Positions 55,229-63,372 of a stretch of 64,000 nt of DNA are shown here, in pieces. How positions within the stretch are numbered: position 1 is the first letter of the stretch; each line of letters starts with the position of its first letter. The DNA is from Metallumcola ferriviriculae (GTDB lineage Bacteria; Bacillota; JADQBR01): NCBI RefSeq assembly GCF_035573695.1, contig NZ_CP121694.1:534501-598500 (forward strand). Direction: 5' to 3'. A program made the translations under genes and the position numbers. The notes beneath the pieces are model-generated. The model was not told where the DNA came from. It did not search any database and worked only from the letters and a program-made list of their open reading frames with translations.

Positions 55229-56074
55229 GTGACGTACCGGGAAATGCTGCGGCATGCTGCCGGTAAGTTGAAAGAGGTTGGGGTAGAATATCCCCGCCTG
55301 GATGCCGGAGTCCTACTTGGGCATCTCACCGGTTTATCTACCGCTAAATTAATGGTGCGAATAGATGAGGTCGCTTCCCGGCAGTTAGAAGAAGATTTTA
55401 TGGATTTGGTGGCTCGGCGCGCCAAGAGAGAGCCGCTGCAATATCTCACCGGAATACAGGAATTCATGTCCCTGGAGTTTCACGTATCTCCCGCTGTGCT
55501 GATACCCCGGGGTGATACGGAGGTGCTGGTGGAAGAGGCGCTGCGCCTGATTGACCGCCATGCAATCAACCACATGGCCGATGTCGGCACCGGCAGCGGT
55601 GCTATCGCTTTAAGCATTGCCTATCACAGTGGCAAGAAGGTTTGGGCGACCGATATTTCAACCGAAGCATTGGCTGTGGCCGAAGAGAATGCCCTTCGCC
55701 TTGGTGTTCGGCACCAGGTTACCTTTTTGCAAGGCGATTTGCTGGCACCGTTGATAGAGACTGGCGTGCAAGTGGGGCTGCTTACCGCTAATCTGCCTTA
55801 TATTCCCACTGCTGAACTGGCGGTACTGGCGCCGGAACTCTCCCGTGAACCGATAAGTGCATTGGACGGAGGGGCGGATGGCTTAGATTATTACCGCACA
55901 ATACTGCCCCAGTTGAAGAAGGTGTTAGAACCTGGCGGGTTCCTATTGATGGAGATGGCTTGGGACCAGGCGGAAGGTTTGGCGCGGCTATGCCGCAACC
56001 ATGGCATGAACCGTTTTGAAGTAATCAAGGATTACGGCGGGCGTGATCGAATTTTTAAGGTTCGGCTGAGTTAA
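55229..56074 (+). CDS. prmC: Release factor glutamine methyltransferase
   Basis: PrmC methylates the GGQ glutamine of RF1 and RF2. The 281-residue protein has the helical N-terminal domain, MSLEFHVSPAVLIPRGDTEVL, SAM motif DVGTGSGAIALSIA (about 113-126) and the active-site motif as NLPYIPTAEL, where the usual reading is NPPY. GTG 55229 sits directly after the prfA stop codon, with GAGGTGG inside the prfA end. The pairing prfA-prmC is typical. Confidence 0.93.
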   Translation: MTYREMLRHAAGKLKEVGVEYPRLDAGVLLGHLTGLSTAKLMVRIDEVASRQLEEDFMDLVARRAKREPLQYLTGIQEFMSLEFHVSPAVLIPRGDTEVLVEEALRLIDRHAINHMADVGTGSGAIALSIAYHSGKKVWATDISTEALAVAEENALRLGVRHQVTFLQGDLLAPLIETGVQVGLLTANLPYIPTAELAVLAPELSREPISALDGGADGLDYYRTILPQLKKVLEPGGFLLMEMAWDQAEGLARLCRNHGMNRFEVIKDYGGRDRIFKVRLS

Positions 56075-56122
56075 CTTAACTTAGCTTGATGCTGCATTCC
56101 TTAGTTAAAGCAGGTTTTCTTT

Positions 56123-56692
56123 ATGCCCACACAACCAACCACAAAAACTGAACCCGAGGGAAAAGTTAATGCCTGGCTGCTCTTTGCCGGGTTTTTTCAC
56201 ATAGGTGCTTTTACCATTGGCGGCGGCTATGCCATGATACCAATCATTCAACGAGATTTAGTCAAACGGGAATGGTTTGAAGAGGAGGAGTTTCTGGACT
56301 TAATTGCTGTGGCTCAGTCTATCCCCGGCGCTATTGCGGTCAATGCAGCGATATTAGTAGGATATCGTTTGGGTGGCATTATTGGGGCACTGGCTGCCAC
56401 GCTGGGAGCGGTACTGCCTTCATTTCTAGTGATCTTGCTTGTGGCCAGTCTGCTGGTTAAGTTTTGGGAGTACCCTTACATAAGCGGCTTTCTAGCTGGG
56501 GCCCGGCCGGCGGTAGTAGGGCTGCTGCTTTATGCAGCCCTTTCCTTAGGGAAGAAGGCAGTTGGCTCGGTCTTTGACTGGGTATCATTGGTATCGGGGT
56601 TCGTAGCTTTGGTGGTTTTTAATGTTCACCCCATTGCGGTAATAGTGTTAGCGGGATTAGCGGGGTTTGTCAGACATGGTAAGGGGAGATAG
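56123..56692 (+). CDS. ChrA-type half transporter, N-type
   Basis: A 189-residue single-domain member of the chromate ion transporter family with five or six hydrophobic segments. The signature FFHIGAFTIGGGYAMIPIIQ (about 25-44) and VAQSIPGAIAVNAAILVGYR (about 70-89) are clear. It is followed after 2 bp by a second half transporter, and such pairs act together. The substrate need not be chromate. The SD before ATG 56123 is weak (AAAGCAGG). Confidence 0.85.
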   Translation: MPTQPTTKTEPEGKVNAWLLFAGFFHIGAFTIGGGYAMIPIIQRDLVKREWFEEEEFLDLIAVAQSIPGAIAVNAAILVGYRLGGIIGALAATLGAVLPSFLVILLVASLLVKFWEYPYISGFLAGARPAVVGLLLYAALSLGKKAVGSVFDWVSLVSGFVALVVFNVHPIAVIVLAGLAGFVRHGKGR

Positions 56693-56694
56693 AT

Positions 56695-57210
56695 ATGCTT
56701 TTTAAGCTATTTTTGGCCTTTGCTAAAATAGGTGCATTTAGTTTTGGCGGCGGTTATGCTGTTATCCCGCTGCTTTACCGAGATACGGTTACGATAAATG
56801 GTTGGCTTACAAAATCTCAGATGACGGACATGGTGGCGGTGGCTCAAATGACCCCGGGTCCCATTGCTGTAAATCTGGCCACGTTTGTCGGTTACAGATT
56901 AGACGGGATACAGGGCGCTGCTGCGGCAACACTGGGCCTAATTACACCATCGGTGCTGCTAGCCTTATTGGTGGCAGGTTTTTTTGCCCGTTTTCAGGAG
57001 AAATATCAGGTGAAAAGCGTGCTGGCCGGTATTAGACCGGTAGTAATTGCACTTATAGCTGCAGCGGCAGTATTTTTAGTTCACGGCGCGGTGAAGGACG
57101 TTTTCGGTGTTATGCTAGCGTTGCTGGTGCTGTTTTTATCAGCTTTTACCCGATTGCATCCGATTTGGATGATTATGATTGCTGGCTTTTTGGGGATGAT
57201 TATATATTAA
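56695..57210 (+). CDS. ChrA-type half transporter, C-type
   Basis: A 171-residue partner of the previous gene, with FAKIGAFSFGGGYAVIPLLY (about 8-27) and VAQMTPGPIAVNLATFVGYR (about 53-72). The two halves correspond to the inverted repeats of full-length ChrA. GGGGAGATAG precedes ATG 56695. The gene pair lies between prmC and darA, where Bacillus subtilis has the spoIIR region. Confidence 0.85.
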   Translation: MLFKLFLAFAKIGAFSFGGGYAVIPLLYRDTVTINGWLTKSQMTDMVAVAQMTPGPIAVNLATFVGYRLDGIQGAAAATLGLITPSVLLALLVAGFFARFQEKYQVKSVLAGIRPVVIALIAAAAVFLVHGAVKDVFGVMLALLVLFLSAFTRLHPIWMIMIAGFLGMIIY

Positions 57211-57323
57211 GACACTTGGAGAAATTCATGCTTAAATAGCAGGAATTAGCTTTTAGGACAGGAATTATATTTATAATGTTTATAGTCAAGTCATTCAGGT
57301 TCATCAAACGGGGGGGATGCATT

Positions 57324-57629
57324 ATGAAGCTAGTGATAGCAATGGTCCAGGATAATGATGCGGAAAACTTGTTACAAAAGTTAAATGATCGCGGCTTCAT
57401 GGCAACTAAATTCGCTACTACCGGTGGCTTCTTGCGCCGAGGCAACACTACAATCCTTACCGGTGTTGATGATGATAAGGTTGAAGCGGTGAAGGATACT
57501 ATCAAGTCCTGCTGTGAAGCACGACAGCTAGAAACGCTGGCCAGCGCCCAGCAGAGCCGAGGAAATCCGATAGACCTGTGCGGCGCGACGGTATTCGTTT
57601 TGGATGTAGCAGAGTTCCACAAATTTTGA
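57324..57629 (+). CDS. darA: Cyclic-di-AMP receptor DarA (PstA/YaaQ)
   Basis: A 101-residue PII-like signalling protein that binds cyclic di-AMP as a trimer. MKLVIAMVQDNDAENLLQKL, the ligand-loop motif KFATTGGFLRRGNTTILTG, and the C-terminal CGATVFVLDVAEFHKF match the family. The central loop is shorter than in Bacillus subtilis. ATG 57324 follows GGGGGGG, and the frame from 57276 is rejected. It could link to osmolyte transport, as a betaine ABC system with CBS domains is also in this window. Confidence 0.9.
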   Translation: MKLVIAMVQDNDAENLLQKLNDRGFMATKFATTGGFLRRGNTTILTGVDDDKVEAVKDTIKSCCEARQLETLASAQQSRGNPIDLCGATVFVLDVAEFHKF

Positions 57630-57640
57630 ATGATGGGGGA

Positions 57641-57668
57641 GTCGGTTTGGCCGGCTTCTTCTTTGTAT
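57641..57668 (+). terminator. Probable terminator after darA
   Basis: AGTCGG pairs with CCGGCT (one G-T pair) around a short loop, then TCTTCTTTG. Confidence 0.5.
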
Positions 57669-57741
57669 CTAAATCAGACTATCGGGTTGAATGATTTTAA
57701 GTTTATAGGGGTTTAGTCGTTGTTGAAATGAGGTGGTCATA

Positions 57742-58791
57742 TTGAAGACCAAATTACTGAAAATGCATTCGCAGGTACCAGATATTCAGAAACTGGTTCA
57801 GGCGGCGGAAATCATTAAAGGTGGCGGATTGGTGGCCTTTCCTACTGAGACGGTATATGGGTTGGGGGCAAATGCTATGGATCGGGACGCGGTGGCGGGA
57901 ATATTTCGGGCTAAGGGCCGGCCGGCGGACAATCCGCTGATTGTACATATTGCTAAAGCGGTAGAAGTGAAATACCTGAGTACCTATCTGCCTGTAGGAG
58001 CAGGGGAATTAATGAAGGCCTTTTGGCCGGGGCCGCTGACCTTAGTATTGCCGCGTCATCCTCGGGTACCTAAGATTGTTTCCGCGGGTCTGGATACGGT
58101 GGCCATAAGGATGCCGCAGCACCCGGTAGCTCTGGCATTGATTAAAGCGGCAAGGGTACCTATTGCAGCGCCAAGCGCTAACCGCTCCGGCAAACCCAGC
58201 CCTACTACCGGCACCCATGTTCTTAAAGACCTGGCAGGAAAGATTGAAGCCATTGTAGACGCGGGTCCTTGCGATGTGGGTGTGGAATCTACCGTGGTGG
58301 ACTTGACGGCTTCAGTGCCCACTATACTTAGACCAGGTGGCATTACCTTGGAACAACTGCAGGCGGTATTGGGCAAGGTAGAAATGGACCCGGCGCTGGC
58401 AGCCGGTGAAATGCCTAGGGCACCGGGAATGAAATATGTGCACTATGCTCCCGAAGGCGAATTGATATTGGTGGAAGGTGATTTGCCCGGTGTCTTTGAT
58501 AAGATTTGCCAGCTTTATCGGCACTATCTTTCCCAAGGATTGCGGGTAGGAATATTGGCATCAGAGGAGAATAGCTTTCGTTACCGGCAGGAACTTCAAC
58601 CGGAAATTATTGTTTCTCTTGGTTCCCATAAAAGACCGGAAACTGCAGCTAATAAGTTATTCAGTGCGCTGCGCAGTTGTGACAGGCGACACGCCCAGAT
58701 AATACTATGTGAGGCCTTTCCCCGGGAAGGGGTAGGAGTCGCCTTGATGAATAGGCTGGAAAAAGCCGCTAAAAGAAGGATTTCCCTTTAG
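57742..58791 (+). CDS. tsaC: Threonylcarbamoyl-AMP synthase (Sua5/YwlC type)
   Basis: Makes threonylcarbamoyl-AMP for the t6A modification of tRNA. The 349-residue protein has the YrdC domain (GGGLVAFPTETVYGLGANAM, KGRPADNPLIVHI, FWPGPLTLVLP, APSANRSGKPSPT) and a C-terminal Sua5 domain (about 230-349), so it is the long form. TTG 57742 follows GAGGTGG. In-frame GTG 57733 lies within that SD. It matches Bacillus ywlC in position. Confidence 0.92.
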   Translation: MKTKLLKMHSQVPDIQKLVQAAEIIKGGGLVAFPTETVYGLGANAMDRDAVAGIFRAKGRPADNPLIVHIAKAVEVKYLSTYLPVGAGELMKAFWPGPLTLVLPRHPRVPKIVSAGLDTVAIRMPQHPVALALIKAARVPIAAPSANRSGKPSPTTGTHVLKDLAGKIEAIVDAGPCDVGVESTVVDLTASVPTILRPGGITLEQLQAVLGKVEMDPALAAGEMPRAPGMKYVHYAPEGELILVEGDLPGVFDKICQLYRHYLSQGLRVGILASEENSFRYRQELQPEIIVSLGSHKRPETAANKLFSALRSCDRRHAQIILCEAFPREGVGVALMNRLEKAAKRRISL

Positions 58792-58806
58792 TTATATCCG
58801 GCAAAG

Positions 58807-59589
58807 ATGAAGAATACCATGATAGCAAGGCTTTTTAGAAATGGAGCTATCGATGGTATGGAATTATTGATTCTTAGTATTTTTGCAGGGTTGGCCACAT
58901 CACTGGGCGCTTTAGTGGTAGCGGTACAGCGCAATTTAAGCGAACGGTCTTTAGCGGTACTGCTTGGCGGTGCTGCTGGGATTATGGCAGGGGTGGTTAT
59001 CTTAGATTTGCTTCCTTCCGCCTGGTATCAGGGTGGTTTGTCAGCGGTTGTCCAGGGGTTCCTTTTTGGGCTGCTATTTTTATTCTTGCTGGATCGTTTA
59101 TTTGCTTTTACTGCACCTGCCGGCGGCCGTGATCGCGATAGCTACTACATGCTTAATATGGGCTATCTAATTGCCGTCGGTATTGCCCTGCACGACGTGC
59201 CCGAGGGGATGGCTATCGCGGTGGGGTATGCCGCAGAAGCCAAGCTAGGTGTGGTATTGGTTTTAGCCATTGCCCTGCATAATATCCCCGAAGGAATGGC
59301 TGCGGCAGCGCCGTTATTGATGGGGGGCAGCAGTTTTAAAAGAATAATGTTGGTAACCGGGATTATCAGCATGTTTACGCCCTTGGGTACCTTGGCAGGC
59401 ATGCTGCTGGTAAAAATATCAATCAAAACACTGGGTGAGATGTTGGCAGTGGCCGCAGGTGCCATGACATACATAGTTCGTTTTGAGCTAATTCCTGAAG
59501 CTAGAATGCGACATCCCAATTATGCACTTTTGGGAATAGCCGGGGGTGCCGGCATCAGCTTGCTCTTAGCGCTTTGGCATGGCGCTTAA
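58807..59589 (+). CDS. ZIP-family metal transporter
   Basis: A 260-residue membrane protein with seven or eight helices. The metal-binding helices show ALHDVPEGMAIAVG and ALHNIPEGMAAAAP, the HxxPEG motifs of the ZIP/ZupT group, which take up zinc, iron or manganese. The loop with RDRDS may be cytoplasmic. ATG 58807 has a weak SD. ATG 58858, 12 nt after GGAG, would give MELLILSIFAGLATSLGALV and is also reasonable. It is followed by the manganese exporter gene mntP. Confidence 0.85.
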   Translation: MKNTMIARLFRNGAIDGMELLILSIFAGLATSLGALVVAVQRNLSERSLAVLLGGAAGIMAGVVILDLLPSAWYQGGLSAVVQGFLFGLLFLFLLDRLFAFTAPAGGRDRDSYYMLNMGYLIAVGIALHDVPEGMAIAVGYAAEAKLGVVLVLAIALHNIPEGMAAAAPLLMGGSSFKRIMLVTGIISMFTPLGTLAGMLLVKISIKTLGEMLAVAAGAMTYIVRFELIPEARMRHPNYALLGIAGGAGISLLLALWHGA

Positions 59590-59671
59590 GCAAAATTAGT
59601 TTTTGCATTAGGGGATGCACTTCTAATAAAAGACAAACCCTAGTATTGATGTTACTCGAAGGAGGATGCTT

Positions 59672-60253
59672 GTGGATTATGTGACTTTAATGGCGGTTTC
59701 GGTAGCGCTGGGGACAGATGCCTTTTCCATGGCTTTGGGCTTGGGCACGACAGGCGTTCGCCTGCGTCGTATTGTGGAAATTTCCCTGGTGGTTAGTGTC
59801 TTCCATGTTTTTATGCCTTTGATTGGGCTGGTAGTGGGTGCTTTTCTTGGACGGGTGGTAGGTAATATCGCCACCGTGATAGGTGCGTTGGTGGTTATGT
59901 TTATCGGGCTGCAGATGTTATGGGGCAGCATTAAGCCCCAGTTGGCTCGGTACGGTTTTGCCGCGAAGGCGAACATTGAAAGGGAGCGCAATACGCAGGT
60001 AGTGACGGGCTTTTGGGCGATGGCTATGCTGGCGGCCAGCGTCAGCATGGATGCTTTGAGTGTCGGTTTTAGTTTGGGGACATTTAAAGCTAATTTGGTT
60101 ACCACCGTGCTGGTAATGGGCATAGTAGCAGGTATTATGACCGCTTCGGGCTTTTTGTCCGGGCGCCAGCTGGGGTCATGGTTTGGCGATAAGGCTCAGG
60201 CACTAGGCGGGATAGTATTGGTGGCCATCGGTATCAAACTATTATTAAGTTAG
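59672..60253 (+). CDS. mntP: Manganese efflux pump MntP (YwlD)
   Basis: A 193-residue membrane protein with six helices in two repeats. The metal-site motifs are VALGTDAFSMALGLG and ASVSMDALSVGFSLG, each with an Asp inside the membrane. GTG 59672 fits the SD GGAGG (59661-59665). ATG 59666 overlaps that SD. No yybP-ykoY riboswitch fits in the 80-bp gap upstream. It matches the ywlD position in Bacillus. Confidence 0.92.
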   Translation: MDYVTLMAVSVALGTDAFSMALGLGTTGVRLRRIVEISLVVSVFHVFMPLIGLVVGAFLGRVVGNIATVIGALVVMFIGLQMLWGSIKPQLARYGFAAKANIERERNTQVVTGFWAMAMLAASVSMDALSVGFSLGTFKANLVTTVLVMGIVAGIMTASGFLSGRQLGSWFGDKAQALGGIVLVAIGIKLLLS

Positions 60254-60294
60254 GTTGATTGCCGGGCAAATCACTGCTATGGAGGTGGTGTGCA

Positions 60295-60741
60295 GTGTTT
60301 AAAATATTATTTGTATGTACAGGCAATACCTGCCGCAGCAGCATGGCAGAAGCTTTGGCAAAACAGATTATTGCTGACAGACAATTGCAGGACGAGTTGA
60401 TGGTTTCTTCTGCGGGCATTTCCGCCATGAAAGGGATGCCTGCTGCTGAACAAGCGGTTGAAGTGATGTCCCGGCAGGGCATTGACCTCACGGGTCATCG
60501 CGCCAGTATGGTAAATAAAAACATTTTGACAGAGACCGACCTTGTGCTCACCATGACCGACAGCCATAAAGCGGCTTTAAGGGGACAGGTTCCTGAGGAC
60601 AAGCTATACATCCTGGGGGAATACGCCGGTGAACCGGGGAATATATCAGATCCAATCGGTGGTCCTGTTGAAGTATATCAACAATGTGCGCAACAGCTGG
60701 CGCGTTTGATAGCCAAAGCTATAGAGCGAGCCTTAGCATAA
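60295..60741 (+). CDS. ywlE: Low-molecular-weight protein phosphatase, YwlE arginine phosphatase type
   Basis: A 148-residue phosphatase. The P-loop is CTGNTCRSS with nucleophile Cys8, and the general acid is Asp in ISDPIGG. Thr12 occupies the position that in YwlE confers phospho-arginine preference, where tyrosine phosphatases have Ile. It should remove phosphate from protein arginines added by McsB. GTG 60295 follows GGAGGTGGTG. The frame from 60259 adds unrelated residues. Position matches Bacillus ywlE. Confidence 0.9.
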   Translation: MFKILFVCTGNTCRSSMAEALAKQIIADRQLQDELMVSSAGISAMKGMPAAEQAVEVMSRQGIDLTGHRASMVNKNILTETDLVLTMTDSHKAALRGQVPEDKLYILGEYAGEPGNISDPIGGPVEVYQQCAQQLARLIAKAIERALA

Positions 60742-60893
60742 AAGTATTAAAGCGAAAAAAAACAGCTCCGGAACCGTTGTTTTCCCAAAATCCGACAGGA
60801 AATATAAGTTTTGTGTAGAACCCCAAAATTGCAGCAGGAAAAAATAGAGCGTAATTTAAAATAGATTAAAGGATGGCACTGGGAGGTTATCAG

Positions 60894-61340
60894 ATGAAAA
60901 TTGCTTTGGGCAGTGACCACGGCGGCTTTGAATTAAAGGCAATAATAAAGGAATTATTCGATCAGCTCGGTATCCCTTATCAGGATTTTGGTACGTTAGA
61001 TAAAGAATCGGTGGACTACCCCGACTTTGCCGCAAAAGTGGCAGAAGCAGTGGCCGGGGGCGACTTTGAACGTGGAATCGTGGTGTGTGGTACCGGCATC
61101 GGGGTATCCATTGCCGCCAATAAGGTGCGGGGTATCCGGGCGGCCCTTTGTCATGATGTTTTTTCGGCTAAGGCATCTCGGGAACATAACGACGCCAATG
61201 TTCTTACCTTGGGGCAGAGAGTAATAGGCCCCGGTCTAGCATTGGAAATTGTCAAGACATGGCTTGGCACCGACTTTGCCGGAGGCAGGCATTCCCGGCG
61301 AGTTGATAAAATTAAGGCTATTGAAGAAAGATATCTATAG
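60894..61340 (+). CDS. rpiB: Ribose-5-phosphate isomerase B
   Basis: RpiB interconverts ribose 5-phosphate and ribulose 5-phosphate in the pentose phosphate route. The 148-residue protein has ALGSDHGGFELK (4-15), the catalytic Cys in VVCGTGIGVSIAANK and CHDVFSAKASREHNDANVLTLG. ATG 60894 follows GGGAGG by 7 nt. It corresponds to Bacillus ywlF. Confidence 0.95.
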   Translation: MKIALGSDHGGFELKAIIKELFDQLGIPYQDFGTLDKESVDYPDFAAKVAEAVAGGDFERGIVVCGTGIGVSIAANKVRGIRAALCHDVFSAKASREHNDANVLTLGQRVIGPGLALEIVKTWLGTDFAGGRHSRRVDKIKAIEERYL

Positions 61341-61377
61341 TATGCTGATTTCCTCTGTATAAAGGGGGTATTTTTTC

Positions 61378-61920
61378 ATGGAATTAAAAGATATATCTAT
61401 CAGTACAAAAGCAGCAGTCGAATTTCTTATTGACCAGGCCCAGCCGGAAGCGGGGATGGTATTGGTTGTGGGCTGCAGCACTAGTGAAGTGATGGGCAAA
61501 AAAATAGGTTCAGCATCCAACGAAGAAGCTGCGCGAACCATTTACCAAGCCATTGCCGAGGCGTGTGACCAGCAGGTGGCACTGGCTTTTCAGTGCTGCG
61601 AGCATCTAAACCGGGCTTTAGTGGTTGAAAAGGAAACGGCCATGCGCTTAGGCCTTACCGTAGTCAGTGCGGTTCCCAAGCTTGGCGCCGGCGGTGCACT
61701 GTCCGCTCAAGCATTTCGGGAATTTTTGCAGCCGGTACTGGTGGAGCACATCGCGGCCCAGCTGGGCATGGATATTGGCGACACATTTATCGGCATGCAC
61801 CTTCAGCCGGTACTAAAGCCGGTGCGCGCCAAGGTAACAAAGATAGGCAGCGCCAATTTAACTATGGGGTACAGCAGGCCGAAGCTGATTGGCGGTGAAC
61901 GGGCTGTTTATTGCGATTAA
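61378..61920 (+). CDS. ywlG: YwlG family protein (DUF436)
   Basis: A 180-residue protein of the TIGR01440/DUF436 family, whose function is unknown. It shows [23 protein letters not shown] near 31-53, [14 protein letters not shown] near 71-84 and [14 protein letters not shown]. Cys, His and Glu in CCEHLNRA may form a site. AAAGGGGG precedes ATG 61378. It lies between rpiB and glyA, as in Bacillus. Confidence 0.9.
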   Translation: MELKDISISTKAAVEFLIDQAQPEAGMVLVVGCSTSEVMGKKIGSASNEEAARTIYQAIAEACDQQVALAFQCCEHLNRALVVEKETAMRLGLTVVSAVPKLGAGGALSAQAFREFLQPVLVEHIAAQLGMDIGDTFIGMHLQPVLKPVRAKVTKIGSANLTMGYSRPKLIGGERAVYCD

Positions 61921-61937
61921 GAGAGAGGAGAAAGACC

Positions 61938-63185
61938 ATGGGACATTTGACTAACCTACAAAGAATTGACCCCCAGGTGGCCGATGCCATCGGCAGGGAA
62001 GAGAACAGGCAGAGGACAAGCTTAGAGCTGATTGCTTCTGAGAACTTTGTTAGTGAGGCCGTATTGGAAGCGTTGGGGACAGTGCTGACAAATAAATATG
62101 CCGAGGGATATCCGGGGCGGCGTTATTACGGCGGCTGCCAATTTGTAGATATTGCAGAAGAGCTGGCAATTGAAAGGGCCAAAGAATTATTTGGCGCTGA
62201 GCATGTCAATGTGCAGCCGCACTCCGGTGCCCAGGCCAACGGTGCCGTATATTTTGCGCTCCTCAAACCCGGTGATACCGTTTTGGGTATGAATTTGGCC
62301 CATGGCGGCCACCTGACTCATGGCAGCCCGGTGAATATTTCCGGAAAATATTATTCTTTTGTACCTTACGGGGTGAGCGAAAAGGATGAAAAATTGGATT
62401 ACGAGGAAATAGAGCGTTTAGCCCAAGAGCATCAACCAAAGCTGATTGTTGCCGGCGCCAGCGCATATCCTCGTGAACTGGATTTCCCCCGTCTGCGTAA
62501 TATTGCTGATGCCGTTGCTAGTAAGCTGATGGTGGACATGGCCCATATTGCCGGTTTGGTGGCCGCGGGGGTACACCCGTCGCCGGTACCGCTGGCAGAT
62601 TTTGTCACCACCACAACCCATAAAACCTTGCGCGGCCCCCGGGGCGGAATGATACTATGCAAGAAAGAATACGGCCAAGCCGTTGATAAAGCCATTTTCC
62701 CCGGCACCCAGGGTGGCCCGCTGATGCATGTAATTGCAGCTAAGGCAGTTGCCTTTAAAGAAGCGCTGGGCGAGGATTTTAAGGTTTATCAGCATCAGAT
62801 AGTTAAAAACGCCAAGCGCCTCGCGGCTGCCTTGGCAGATAAAGGTTTCAGGTTAGTTTCTGGTGGAACAGACAATCACATGATGCTGGTGGATCTGCGT
62901 TCTCATGGGATTACCGGGAAGGAAGCCGAAGATATGCTGGAGGAAATCGGTATAACCGTCAACAAGAATGCCATTCCCTTCGATCCCGAAAAGCCGACCG
63001 TTACCAGCGGCATACGGGTAGGCACGCCGGCCATTACTACCAGGGGACTGGATGAGGCGGCCATGGAAGAAGTTGCCGAAGCAATGGCCTTGGCTCTAGA
63101 CAAGCATGATGAGGGCGCTAAGGCGAAAGCTCAGGACATAGTGCAAGCTCTTTGCCGCCGTTTCCCGCTATACTCTACATTTTAA
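61938..63185 (+). CDS. glyA: Serine hydroxymethyltransferase
   Basis: GlyA converts serine and tetrahydrofolate to glycine and methylene-tetrahydrofolate with PLP. The 415-residue protein has [52 protein letters not shown] and the Schiff-base Lys in [17 protein letters not shown] 61938 follows GAGGAGAAAG. The frame from 61911 starts inside ywlG. No clear intrinsic terminator follows, and the upp leader with a palindrome is next. Confidence 0.96.
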   Translation: MGHLTNLQRIDPQVADAIGREENRQRTSLELIASENFVSEAVLEALGTVLTNKYAEGYPGRRYYGGCQFVDIAEELAIERAKELFGAEHVNVQPHSGAQANGAVYFALLKPGDTVLGMNLAHGGHLTHGSPVNISGKYYSFVPYGVSEKDEKLDYEEIERLAQEHQPKLIVAGASAYPRELDFPRLRNIADAVASKLMVDMAHIAGLVAAGVHPSPVPLADFVTTTTHKTLRGPRGGMILCKKEYGQAVDKAIFPGTQGGPLMHVIAAKAVAFKEALGEDFKVYQHQIVKNAKRLAAALADKGFRLVSGGTDNHMMLVDLRSHGITGKEAEDMLEEIGITVNKNAIPFDPEKPTVTSGIRVGTPAITTRGLDEAAMEEVAEAMALALDKHDEGAKAKAQDIVQALCRRFPLYSTF

Positions 63186-63283
63186 ATCAAGGATTATGTG
63201 AGCGTCGAACGCGTGTGAGTCAATCATAGGACAAAATAGCTTATAAGAAAATTTATAAATAGTTTAATAATGGTATTATGAAA

Positions 63284-63318
63284 TTTGACAAATAGTTTGA
63301 CAAATAACTTGACAAAAT
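63284..63318 (+). repeat. Tandem 12-nt TTGACAAAT repeats before upp
   Basis: TTTGACAAATAG (63284-63295), TTTGACAAATAA (63296-63307) and CTTGACAAAAT (63308-63318) follow each other head to tail. The last unit is the left arm of palindrome copy 4. Each unit holds a -35-like TTGACA. Confidence 0.7.
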
Positions 63319-63347
63319 GGTGCCTGACACCATTTTGTCAAGTTATT
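63303..63347. repeat. REP-like palindrome, copy 4
   Basis: 20-bp arms (63303-63322 and 63328-63347) around CCTGA, lying 25 bp before the upp start. The core is identical to copy 3. Confidence 0.92.
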
Positions 63348-63372
63348 GAAATCGGAAATTGGGGGTGCGCGC

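Noticed and set aside
59590-59671. Manganese (yybP-ykoY) riboswitch before mntP
   Set aside because: The gap is only about 80 bp and the conserved motif is absent.
47847-63347. The palindromic repeats as a CRISPR array or as ordinary terminators
   Set aside because: They are kilobases apart without spacers or cas genes, and no U-tract follows the stems. Dispersed REP-like repeats fit better.
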